Below are positions 1-8,977 of a stretch of DNA of 64,000 nucleotides, in pieces. Positions within the stretch are counted from its first letter, which is position 1, and each line of letters starts with the position of its first letter. Made by a program: the position numbers and the translations under genes. The stretch spans positions 1-64,000 of the forward strand of contig NZ_JAQLDQ010000005.1 of assembly GCF_028209395.1 (NCBI RefSeq). Reading direction: 5' to 3'. The DNA is from Collinsella aerofaciens (GTDB lineage Bacteria > Actinomycetota > Coriobacteriia > Coriobacteriales > Coriobacteriaceae). The notes under the pieces were generated by a model. That model ran no database searches and had not been told where the DNA came from. It was given only the letters and a program-made list of their open reading frames with translations.

Positions 1-824
1 GGGGAGCGCCCGTGTCCTCCGGCACCGTCTCCAACCTCAACGAGAAGGCGTTCGCGTCCATCGAGGCCTGGCGCCAGAGGCCGCTCGAGGGCGATTACCC
101 TTACGTTTTCGTCGACGGCATCTACCTCAAGCGCAGCTGGGGAGGGTCCTACGAGAACGTGGCCGTTCTGGTGGCCATCGGCGTCAACTCCACCGGCGAC
201 CGGGAGGTCATCGGCTGCGCGGAGGGCTACACCGAGTCGGCGGACTCGTGGCGCGAGTTCTTCTCGTGGCTCAGGGGGCGCGGGCTCTCCGGCGTGCGGC
301 TCGTCACCGGCGACAAGTGCGCGGGGATGCTCGGTGCGCTCGAGGAGGTGTTCCCCGGGGCACGCTACCAGCGCTGCACGGTCCACTTCTACCGAAACGT
401 GTTGGGAAGGGTGCCCGTGACCAGGAGGAAGGCCGTGGCGCGCATGCTGAAGGCGATTCACGCGCAGGAATCGCGCGAGGCGTGCTCGAGGAAGGCGGCG
501 GAGGTGGCGGACGAGCTGGACGGGATGAGGCTCGGCGCGGCCGCGAGGACGGTGCGCGACGGCTTCTCCGAGACTCTCGCCTACACGGACTTCCCGCCGG
601 AGCACTGGCGCAGAATCCGGACCAATAACGGTATCGAGCGCATCAACCGCGAGATCAGGCGGAGGACGAGAGTCGTAGGGACCTTCCCGGACGGCAACTC
701 GGCCCTGATGCTGGTGACGGCGAGGCTGAAGTACATCGTGGAGCACGAATGGGGCAAGAGGAGGTACCTGGACATGTCGAAGCTGGAGGAGATGGACGAG
801 CTGAGCAAGAAGGCGGAGGGCTAG
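1..824 (+). CDS. IS256-family DDE transposase, N-terminally cut by the window edge
   Basis: This is the C-terminal two-thirds of a mutator/IS256-type transposase, which catalyses cut-and-paste or copy-out movement of its element. The frame is open through the left edge, so the GTG at 12 is unlikely to be the real start. Family hallmarks are visible: the first catalytic Asp in the VFVDGIYLK stretch, the second in VTGDKCAGML, the CTVHFYRNVL block, and the catalytic Glu in NNGIERINREIRRRTRVVG near the C-terminus. About 273 residues are seen; full-length members have roughly 390-420. No frameshift or internal stop is present, so the element may be functional. Codon use is very GC-rich (GAG, CGC, AGG), unlike the AT-rich gene that follows but like the rml genes further on. 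Confidence 0.9.
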   Translation, partial: GAPVSSGTVSNLNEKAFASIEAWRQRPLEGDYPYVFVDGIYLKRSWGGSYENVAVLVAIGVNSTGDREVIGCAEGYTESADSWREFFSWLRGRGLSGVRLVTGDKCAGMLGALEEVFPGARYQRCTVHFYRNVLGRVPVTRRKAVARMLKAIHAQESREACSRKAAEVADELDGMRLGAAARTVRDGFSETLAYTDFPPEHWRRIRTNNGIERINREIRRRTRVVGTFPDGNSALMLVTARLKYIVEHEWGKRRYLDMSKLEEMDELSKKAEG

Positions 825-880
825 AGCAAGGCGGGGCCGAGGCCGCCTCGATCAATTTGCGAAAGAATCTTGACGGTACC
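1..880 (+). mobile_element. IS256-family insertion sequence, 3' part
   Basis: The window opens inside an insertion element. The transposase frame runs to 824. About 30 bases further on, at 853-880, lies an end sequence of the IS256 type (AATTTGCGAAAG, then TTGACGGTACC), which I take as the right terminal inverted repeat. Base composition drops sharply after 880, which fits this boundary. The left end and any target duplication lie outside the window. Confidence 0.75.
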
Positions 881-1018
881 TGTTGAGTGTCTTATCGTTT
901 TATCTGGTGCAACGTATCAAGCGAGTTGTCTTGCATATTAATTAATTTGGGAACTGCATCTCTGGGTCGACTGCATCTGGATATTCAAAGGTTAATTTGA
1001 TTTGGCGAGAAGAGAAAA

Positions 1019-2866
1019 ATGATGAAAAATCGACATCTGAGTTTAATCAGCGTGGTTTGTCTAACATCTATTTGTTTCATCTCTCTTTTATGGCCCGCAA
1101 TCGCATTTTCATTAACTGAAGATTGCGTGGCTGAAGGCACTGATGGCTCTTTGGTTCAATCGGGTCAGGAAGCATTTGGGACATCAGGTAGCGATCGTTT
1201 GACTTTGGATTCCGATAATTTCAAAGCATCTATCGATTCGTCGATATATGAATATACTGGCGATGTGATTACTCCTGATGTCTCTGTTTTGACTGCCAGC
1301 GGTTCTGTGCTAGCAAGCGGAATCGATTATGAAGTCACGTATTCAGATAATGTTGCCCCTGGCTGCGCCACTATAAGAGTGAATGGGCTAGGGAATTACG
1401 CCGGCGTTACCTCTCAACTGTCGTTCCAGATCGTTCGTTCCTCTGATAATAACATCGCTCTTCCTGGTTCTTGGGCCTACCAAAACGGTAAATGGTGGTG
1501 GAGATATGAGGCTGGTGGTTGGCCGTCAAACTGTTTTCTGTCCATTAGAGGGGCGGAGTATTATTTTGATTCCGAAGGTTATGCAGCTACTGGCTGGAAA
1601 TACTTGAACGATGGCTGGCATTTATTTTCTAACTCCTGTGCACATTTGAAGGGATGGGCTGCCACCGGTGGGCGCTGGTTCTACCTTGACGAGACATCGG
1701 GTTCAATGAAGACCGGCTGGGTTTTAATTGATGATAGCTGGTACTATTTGGACAGTTCGGGCGCTATGCAGACCGGGTGGTTACTCCTTGGCAATACTTG
1801 GTACTGGCTTGAGCCTTCTGGATTAATGGCTACGGGCTTTAGGCTTGTTAACGGCTCTTTGTATCATTTTTCCGAATCCGGTTCTATGAGCTCCGGTTGG
1901 TTTATTAACGATGGGGCATGGTATTGCTCCAACGCATCGGGAGAGATTCGTACCGGGTGGTTTTACAATGGTTCTAGCTGGTATTTGCTAGACCCCAATA
2001 ATAATGGCGCCATGCTGGAAGGATTTCAAACTGTAAATGGCTCCATTTATTATTTGGATCCGGATAGCGGCGGTGCATTAAAGTGCAACACTTGGGTCTT
2101 CTCACAAGATGAAAACGTATATTATGCGTGCAGCAGTGGTGCGATTGTGCTTTCGGGCGTCAAGGACGGCGCGGGTGGAATTAAGCTCAGGGATCCCGAG
2201 GGAAAGCCTGTCGCTGGCTGGTATTGGTCCTCAGCTGCACAGGTGTGGTTTTACACAGACTCAGATGGGGTTCTGCAGCGCGGTTGGCGATTCATTGACG
2301 GTAGGTGGTATCACCTCGACAACGAATCCGGAGCTATGAATACTGGCTGGTTCCTCGATGATGATGGAACGTGGTACTACCTTATGTCTTCTGGACAAAT
2401 GGTAAATGGCTGGAACAGAATTGGAGACTCCGAGTATTTCTTTAATGCCTCAGGTGCTTGGGTGGAGCCTGAGCACTCCGCGCGCGCCTCCTTGCAGTCC
2501 CAGATCGTTAATCGTTGCCATAGCGTTCCTTCTCCTGGGGCGGGACTGTGCTCGGAGTGGGTTAGCCATGTGTTTTACCCCGTGCTGGGGTCATATCCCA
2601 ACGGCGACGCATGCGACATGTTCTGGAATTGGTGTTACAGCCGAGATATATCTCAGCTTAAAGTTGGAATGATCGTTGCGGTCCCTACGCATACTCATAC
2701 AAGTGCTGGTGCCCGCTGGGGCCATATTGCTATTTATATCGGAAACGGTATGGTTATGGATAACATCGGTTACATCAGGACAACATCACTTGCTTGGTGG
2801 CTGAACTACTACCACACTACCGCTATACCACAGTGGGGCTGGGTTTTAAATACGCCTTTGGAATGA
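1019..2866 (+). CDS. secreted cell-wall-binding repeat protein with C-terminal putative cysteine endopeptidase domain
   Basis: Predicted exported surface protein of 615 residues. Residues 1-30 form a signal peptide with a long hydrophobic core. Residues about 62-140 resemble the Ig-like unit common in gut actinobacterial and clostridial surface proteins (YTGDVITPDV, GIDYEVTYSDN, GNYAGV). Residues about 150-480 are some 15 tandem aromatic/Gly repeats of the choline/cell-wall-binding type (WYYLDSSGAMQTGW pattern). The last about 130 residues look like an NlpC/P60- or CHAP-type cysteine peptidase fold, with Cys511 in AGLCSEWVSHVF and His569 in WGHIAIYIG as likely catalytic residues. The role in peptidoglycan cleavage is inferred. 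The start is the first of two ATGs after an AGAAGAGA Shine-Dalgarno-like tract. The gene is AT-rich compared with its neighbours, suggesting acquisition, and the IS end lies only 139 bases upstream. Confidence 0.8.
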   Translation: MMKNRHLSLISVVCLTSICFISLLWPAIAFSLTEDCVAEGTDGSLVQSGQEAFGTSGSDRLTLDSDNFKASIDSSIYEYTGDVITPDVSVLTASGSVLASGIDYEVTYSDNVAPGCATIRVNGLGNYAGVTSQLSFQIVRSSDNNIALPGSWAYQNGKWWWRYEAGGWPSNCFLSIRGAEYYFDSEGYAATGWKYLNDGWHLFSNSCAHLKGWAATGGRWFYLDETSGSMKTGWVLIDDSWYYLDSSGAMQTGWLLLGNTWYWLEPSGLMATGFRLVNGSLYHFSESGSMSSGWFINDGAWYCSNASGEIRTGWFYNGSSWYLLDPNNNGAMLEGFQTVNGSIYYLDPDSGGALKCNTWVFSQDENVYYACSSGAIVLSGVKDGAGGIKLRDPEGKPVAGWYWSSAAQVWFYTDSDGVLQRGWRFIDGRWYHLDNESGAMNTGWFLDDDGTWYYLMSSGQMVNGWNRIGDSEYFFNASGAWVEPEHSARASLQSQIVNRCHSVPSPGAGLCSEWVSHVFYPVLGSYPNGDACDMFWNWCYSRDISQLKVGMIVAVPTHTHTSAGARWGHIAIYIGNGMVMDNIGYIRTTSLAWWLNYYHTTAIPQWGWVLNTPLE

Positions 2867-2965
2867 TGCGGATTCTGGCCAGCATGCGGAATCAACGCCT
2901 GCTTGTGTATCGAATCACAAACGCTTCTTAACTGTATATCATGTATGGAATGCAATTATTCATAG

Positions 2966-2999
2966 TAAGGGAATCGAGGGTTGACCCTCGATTCCCTTA
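2966..2999. terminator. hairpin terminator between convergent genes
   Basis: A perfect 15-bp inverted repeat (TAAGGGAATCGAGGG / its complement) with a 4-base TTGA loop lies between the 3' ends of the surface-protein gene and the minus-strand glycosyltransferase. Its A/T-rich flanks on both sides would let it act in either direction. Confidence 0.7.
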
Positions 3000-3057
3000 T
3001 CTATTAGTCGCATTTTAATAAGGTTAAAATTAGAAAGCGCAGAATTAAGCTAACACT

Positions 3058-5529
3058 TTATAAATGATAGTAGCGATTTCCGGGTTCTCCCACGCTGAAA
3101 TTTGGGTTAATGTACGGATCGCCTTCGACATAGTATTTTGCCCAGCGATAATTCATGCATGCGACTTCTTTGTGGAACCGAATCTGCTTTTCCGTATTGT
3201 TTTCAACGCCTCTAGAAATCGACTCGTAGTGATAGAGCTCGACTTCGGGCGTGTATACGATCAGGTCGTTAATCTCGCGTAGCTTTAAGCAAAAGTCAAC
3301 ATCATTAAATGCAACTTGAAGCTCTTCGGTGAAACCTCCGACTTTCTCATATTCGCTACGCTTGGTCATTATGCAAGCTGCAGTGACAGCGCTGAAGTCT
3401 TGTTGCGCATCGTTGAGTGCAAAGTAGCCCCAATTATTCCTTGGCATGCTCTGGCAAAGATGTCCCGCCACGCCGCCAGTGACGCATAGGCCCGCGTGCT
3501 GAATGGTGTTGTCGGGATAGTAGAGTTTTGCACCGACTGCGCCAACATCCTCACGTGCGCAGATGCCAAGCATGGTCTCGATCCAATTGGGCGTAATTAC
3601 CTCAGTATCGTTATTCAATAGCAAGAGATAGTCGCCCTTGGCGTGAGCAACGCCAAAGTTCATGAGCTTGGAGAAATTGAATTCGTGTTCCCAAGTTACA
3701 AGACGAACGATGTCAGGATATTTTGCTTGCAACTTATCGTAATAATCGAACGTCACCTTTTCTGTGCTGTTGTTTTCGATTATGACGAGCTCGTAATTGT
3801 CGTACGTTGATTTCTCAACAATTGATGTAATGCAGTTGTTCAGAATGTCGGCGTGGTCTTTAGTCGGGATGATAATTGACACGAGTGGGTGGGAATCTGG
3901 CACAGCGTAGGTTACTTTATATGTAAAGGGACGACGCGCTTGTTCGACCTTCGCATTGAGCCCAAGCCTGTCCAAATGACTCTGGACCGCTTTGATACCT
4001 GCGATAGTGGCATACGGCTTGCTATCGGCATTTGCTGCGGTGGAGGTCTCGCTTAGGCGCCAGTGGTATAGAACCTTCGCAACATGATGAACTTTCCTTG
4101 CCTTTTCCACGGCGCGGAGAGTCAGATTATGATCCTGTGCTCCATCGAACTCTTTTGTGTTCGGCTCTAGAGTGTCTAGCAGGGACTTACGGATGGTAAG
4201 CATGTGGCAGATATAGTTATTGTTTCTGAGCAGATCGATATTGAAATCCGGCTTAAAGAACGGCTGCGCTAACTTTCCATCGGGCATGAGTTTATCTTCA
4301 TCACAATAAAGAAGATCGACGCCATTATTGTTTTCAATTGCCTCGGCATATGAGAACAACAAGTCCGGTTCAAGAATGTCGTCATGGTCAAAGAAGCTAA
4401 CGAAATCGCCCGAAGCTACGGCAACGCCTGCGTTTGTGTTTTCGGAAATACCCTTATTTTCGGTAAGATTAATTGACTTAATTCTGTTGTCGCGGGCTGT
4501 TTCCTGCTCAACGCGAGCCTTTAGTTCCTGATTGTCAGGGCTTGCATTAACTAGGAGGAGCTCCCAGTTTGCATAAGACTGGTTTTTTACGGATTCGACC
4601 ATATCGTTAAAAAACGAAATGGGCGTGTTGTAAAGAGGGACAATGATGCTGAATTTCGGAGCGCTATTGAAGACGATTTTTCTCTGCTTCTCCAGTGCGC
4701 CAATGGTTGCCTTATGCTCTGTAAACCATTCGGGGTATTCAGGGTCAAACTGCGCATGGGTAAAGAGGAAGTTGGTCTCCTCAAGAAGCAAGCCTAATTT
4801 ATCAGGCGTTAAGCAGTCAAATGCACTGAATGAAGGGTGATTTTGATCGCCAATTATAAAGTAGTAACGATCAAACGCCTTTGGCATGCGGATCGAGAGC
4901 TGTGTTTCAAGTTGTTTTTTCTCGGATGTAAATCCAACACTCGTTACATTTGAGCCGAAGTTGACTATGCTCAGCTCAACCTCATTGAGGAACCGATCGA
5001 GGCAGCGAAGTTTGATTTGCGAGTCGTTGCGGTACGGTGTTCTAACCGTGCACCTCAGGATATACTCGTTTGAATCTTCGATGCACTGCCAAAAATCAAT
5101 CGTCGCCATCTCAAACTCTGAAACGTCATCGTAATTTCTGAGTTTGCTGCACATGTCAGGTTTAATTTTGTAGTTAAGACGCGACTCCCATTTGATGTTC
5201 TTGCAATTGAGCGAAAGGGAGTCGCTGCTCAGGTTACGACCGTCTTTGCCGATTTCGCTAAACTCAACTTTAATGGATCGGGTGTCGGGGTCGGGGATTA
5301 CAAGAACGTATGAGTCTGATTCGCCGTTATTGTCCTTGAATTTTAGAAGAGACAAAGGTAAACGGCGGTCGTCAACCGTTGCCGCTTGAGCTTTTATGCT
5401 GGAGCCTTCATGGATGCCTTCTATTTTAAGCTGCTGGTAGATTTTCCAGTTTCCTCTGCATACTCCGGTTGTTTCGACTCGCATTGTTTGCCTTTCGTTT
5501 GTTGGACACTGCTCATTGTACTTATTCAT
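3058..5529 (-). CDS. tandem family-2 glycosyltransferase (two GT-A domains)
   Basis: Large 823-residue cytoplasmic glycosyltransferase, likely transferring sugars onto a surface glycan precursor. Residues 1 to about 285 form an N-terminal region I do not recognise. A first GT2 domain begins near residue 293 (FSIIVPLYNT) and has an acidic DHDD metal/nucleotide motif near 381. A second begins near 545 (VSIIIPTKDH), with the NNDTEV motif near 636 and a VAFNDVDFCLKLR segment later. Such double-GT2 proteins are common in rhamnan and O-antigen loci and may act as rhamnosyltransferases; the sugar specificity is inferred only from the neighbouring rml genes. The start at 5529 has an AGGTAGGA ribosome binding site five bases upstream. 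It is transcribed divergently from rmlA. AT-rich codon use contrasts strongly with the rml genes. Confidence 0.85.
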   Translation of the reverse strand: MNKYNEQCPTNERQTMRVETTGVCRGNWKIYQQLKIEGIHEGSSIKAQAATVDDRRLPLSLLKFKDNNGESDSYVLVIPDPDTRSIKVEFSEIGKDGRNLSSDSLSLNCKNIKWESRLNYKIKPDMCSKLRNYDDVSEFEMATIDFWQCIEDSNEYILRCTVRTPYRNDSQIKLRCLDRFLNEVELSIVNFGSNVTSVGFTSEKKQLETQLSIRMPKAFDRYYFIIGDQNHPSFSAFDCLTPDKLGLLLEETNFLFTHAQFDPEYPEWFTEHKATIGALEKQRKIVFNSAPKFSIIVPLYNTPISFFNDMVESVKNQSYANWELLLVNASPDNQELKARVEQETARDNRIKSINLTENKGISENTNAGVAVASGDFVSFFDHDDILEPDLLFSYAEAIENNNGVDLLYCDEDKLMPDGKLAQPFFKPDFNIDLLRNNNYICHMLTIRKSLLDTLEPNTKEFDGAQDHNLTLRAVEKARKVHHVAKVLYHWRLSETSTAANADSKPYATIAGIKAVQSHLDRLGLNAKVEQARRPFTYKVTYAVPDSHPLVSIIIPTKDHADILNNCITSIVEKSTYDNYELVIIENNSTEKVTFDYYDKLQAKYPDIVRLVTWEHEFNFSKLMNFGVAHAKGDYLLLLNNDTEVITPNWIETMLGICAREDVGAVGAKLYYPDNTIQHAGLCVTGGVAGHLCQSMPRNNWGYFALNDAQQDFSAVTAACIMTKRSEYEKVGGFTEELQVAFNDVDFCLKLREINDLIVYTPEVELYHYESISRGVENNTEKQIRFHKEVACMNYRWAKYYVEGDPYINPNFSVGEPGNRYYHL

Positions 5530-5698
5530 TTCCTACCTCGCGATAAATGCAGAAAGAGTTACGTGTTTCTACTGTCCGTTTTAAAGAGAATGAGGAGGAA
5601 GCCGCTGCTGGCGCATATAATTTTAATAAATATGTTTGTCTAATCGTTGTTTGCAATTAGCAGCTTTTGCCTAACGATTGTCAACTGAGAGGAATTCT
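5530..5698. promoter_or_regulatory. AT-rich divergent intergenic region between glycosyltransferase and rmlA
   Basis: This 169-base gap separates two divergent genes, so it should carry promoters for both. A perfect TATAAT is at 5616-5621 on the plus strand, but I see no convincing -35 box at the right distance. The rmlA ribosome binding site GAGAGG is at 5687-5692. Confidence 0.35.
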
Positions 5699-6598
5699 AT
5701 GAAAGGCATCATCCTCGCCGGCGGGTCCGGCACGCGCCTGTACCCGCTCACGCTCGTGACCTCCAAGCAGCTGCTGCCGGTCTACGACAAGCCCATGATC
5801 TACTACCCGCTGTCCACCCTCATGCTGGCGGGCATCCGGGACATCCTGGTCATCTCCACGCCGACCGACCTCCCCAACTTCGAGCGCCTGCTCGGGGACG
5901 GCTCGCGCTACGGCGTGAACCTCTCCTACGCCGAGCAGCCGAGCCCCGACGGCCTGGCGCAGGCCTTCACCATCGGCGAGGAATTCATCGACGGCGAGCC
6001 GTGCGCCCTCGTGCTCGGCGACAACATCTTCTACGGCAACGGCCTGTCGCGCCACCTGACGCGCGCCGTCCAGAACGCCGAGTCGGGGAGGGCCACGGTC
6101 TTCGGCTACCACGTGGACGACCCCGAGCGCTTCGGCGTCGTTGAGTTCGACGGCGAGGGCAGGGCCGTGTCCATCGAGGAGAAGCCCGCGGAGCCCAAGA
6201 GCTCCTACGCCGTCACCGGCCTGTACTTCTACCCGGGCGACGTGGCCGCCAAGGCGCATGGGGTCAAGCCCTCCGCGCGCGGCGAGCTGGAGATCACCAC
6301 GCTCAACCAGATGTACCTGGAGGAGGGGACGCTGTCCGTCGTGACCCTGGGCCGCGGGTACGCCTGGCTCGACACCGGCACCATGGAGAGCCTGCACGAG
6401 GCCGCGGAGTTCGTCCGCGCCGTGGAGCACTCCCAGGACCTGCCCGTGTCCGTCCCCGAGGAGATCGCCTGGGAGAACGGCTGGATCACGACCGCCGAGC
6501 TCGAGGAGGCGGCCAAGGCCTACGGCAAGTCGGTCTACGGCCGGCACCTGAAGAAGGTCGCCGCCGGCGAGATCGTCAACAGCCCGCGCGAGTACTAA
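5699..6598 (+). CDS. rmlA: glucose-1-phosphate thymidylyltransferase
   Basis: Catalyses dTTP + glucose-1-phosphate to dTDP-glucose and pyrophosphate, the first step of dTDP-L-rhamnose synthesis. The 299-residue product has the nucleotidyltransferase signature [11 protein letters not shown] at the N-terminus, [24 protein letters not shown], and the sugar-binding EKP segment. The ATG at 5699 is chosen because GAGAGG lies six bases before it and the protein then starts MKGIILAGG, as in the family; an upstream in-frame TTG at 5678 has no such site. Length is normal (about 290). The gene is extremely GC-rich, unlike the flanking AT-rich genes. The other pathway genes, rmlB and rmlCD, follow only after an inserted small-gene cassette. 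Confidence 0.95.
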   Translation: MKGIILAGGSGTRLYPLTLVTSKQLLPVYDKPMIYYPLSTLMLAGIRDILVISTPTDLPNFERLLGDGSRYGVNLSYAEQPSPDGLAQAFTIGEEFIDGEPCALVLGDNIFYGNGLSRHLTRAVQNAESGRATVFGYHVDDPERFGVVEFDGEGRAVSIEEKPAEPKSSYAVTGLYFYPGDVAAKAHGVKPSARGELEITTLNQMYLEEGTLSVVTLGRGYAWLDTGTMESLHEAAEFVRAVEHSQDLPVSVPEEIAWENGWITTAELEEAAKAYGKSVYGRHLKKVAAGEIVNSPREY

Positions 6599-6622
6599 TT
6601 GCCTGGTGAAAGGGGATGAGTG

Positions 6623-6685
6623 ATGACTGATATTCTGGAGCGCGATGGCCTCTCCGTCGAGCTGCTCTCATCCCTTTCGTACTGA
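6623..6685 (+). CDS. possible 20-residue small ORF / leader of the inserted cassette
   Basis: An ATG preceded by AAGGGG at 6610-6615 opens a short frame (MTDILERDGLSVELL...) that stops at 6683-6685, right on the GAGGAGG ribosome binding site of the next gene. The segment is bracketed by a near-perfect inverted repeat, GAAAGGGGATGAG at 6608-6620 and CTCATCCCTTTC at 6667-6678. It could be a coupled micropeptide or a gene remnant; coding is not proven. Confidence 0.25.
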   Translation: MTDILERDGLSVELLSSLSY

Positions 6686-6701
6686 GGAGGCGAGTTGGCT
6701 G

Positions 6702-6932
6702 ATGCGTTATCTGGTTGCTAAGTGGTTTTCTAAGCAAGGTTCGTTGGTAATGGCCGTTAAGCCAGGCCAGGAACTTGTCGAGATGATGCGAAGGATAGAG
6801 GATCGTTTCGGCATCTCTGACCTTCAGCTCATTAACATCAGTCGTCCTTCCGCATATGGCGAGTATGAACCATTTGAGTTTGTCCATTCTGAGGAACAGC
6901 TTGTAAAGCGCCTTGAGCAGCAAGCGAAGTAA
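6702..6932 (+). CDS. small hypothetical protein (76 aa)
   Basis: Unrecognised 76-residue protein beginning MRYLVAKWFSKQGSL and ending in a charged helix (EEQLVKRLEQQAK). No membrane segment or known motif is visible; the predicted pattern is mixed alpha/beta. The ATG at 6702 has GAGGAGG at 6684-6690, eleven bases upstream; an upstream frame extension to 6645 lacks a ribosome binding site. It is the first clear gene of the AT-richer cassette lying between rmlA and rmlB. The gene and its neighbours look foreign by base composition. Function unknown; a partner or immunity role in the GNAT cassette is only a guess. Confidence 0.6.
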   Translation: MRYLVAKWFSKQGSLVMAVKPGQELVEMMRRIEDRFGISDLQLINISRPSAYGEYEPFEFVHSEEQLVKRLEQQAK

Positions 6933-6966
6933 GAAGCTGCGTTAGAATTTCATGATAATCGGGCAA

Positions 6967-6998
6967 TTCGAATATGTGTTCGTATTTTCGGTTATAAT
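6967..6998 (+). promoter_or_regulatory. promoter candidate for the 61-aa / GNAT pair
   Basis: A perfect -10 hexamer TATAAT sits at 6993-6998, followed after about 20 bases by the GAAGGAGG ribosome binding site of the 61-residue gene. The -35 is poor (TTCGAA at 6967-6972 with 20-base spacing). It suggests that the GNAT pair has its own transcript independent of rmlA. Confidence 0.5.
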
Positions 6999-7030
6999 CT
7001 AAGTAGATATTTTTAAGGGAAGGAGGGCAT

Positions 7031-7216
7031 ATGGCTACTTCAAGTTTAAAAACACCGATTAGGATGCTCTCTCCTCAGGGCGTAAAGGCGTTGTGCGACG
7101 CATATGATGAAGGCGTAACCAAGGATTTGAAGTTCAAGCCATCGCCTTCGGATCCGTCTTTGACGCCAGACATGAAGAAGGCCATCGATTCTTTGTTTAA
7201 ATCGATGGGCTTCTAG
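7031..7216 (+). CDS. small hypothetical protein (61 aa), upstream partner of GNAT gene
   Basis: A 61-residue protein with a strong ribosome binding site (GAAGGAGG, 7019-7026) and a near-consensus -10 upstream, so it is very probably expressed. It reads as a short helix, a Pro-rich middle (FKPSPSDPSLTP) and a C-terminal helix ending in FKSMGF. No ribbon-helix-helix or other DNA-binding motif is obvious. The stop at 7214-7216 is two bases before the ATG of the acetyltransferase gene, whose own ribosome binding site is weak, implying translational coupling. Small-gene-then-GNAT pairs include type II toxin-antitoxin systems, where the first gene is the antitoxin. Whether this is such a pair cannot be decided from sequence; the family is not recognised. 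Confidence 0.65.
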   Translation: MATSSLKTPIRMLSPQGVKALCDAYDEGVTKDLKFKPSPSDPSLTPDMKKAIDSLFKSMGF

Positions 7217-7218
7217 AA

Positions 7219-8855
<1,637 letters not shown>

Positions 8856-8880
8856 GCCGGACCCCGGCGAACCGCACCGC

Positions 8881-8941
8881 GGGGCGCCCGCGCGGGGCCG
8901 CAGGGCATGGGGATGATCCTGCGTCCCCGCGCGGGCGCCCC
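8881..8941. repeat. long GC-rich hairpin between rmlB and rmlCD
   Basis: GGGGCGCCCGCGCGGGG (8881-8897) is the exact reverse complement of 8925-8941, giving a 17-bp perfect stem. Inside it, CGCAGG (8899-8904) pairs with CCTGCG (8918-8923), so the structure continues past one C/T mismatch to a 13-base loop. No run of T follows in either direction, so it is not a classic intrinsic terminator. It occupies most of the 122-base gap between two genes of one pathway. Confidence 0.8.
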
Positions 8942-8977
8942 CGGTTACCCAACCTCTTCGATAGGAGCTTTTCCCAC

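Noticed and set aside
1500..2460. Regular repeats that could suggest a CRISPR or tandem array
   Set aside because: The period follows codons of aromatic/Gly cell-wall-binding repeats in one open frame; the DNA units are not identical and there are no spacers.
8881..8941. Hairpin 8881-8941 as an intrinsic terminator
   Set aside because: No T-run on either strand; kept as a structural repeat instead.
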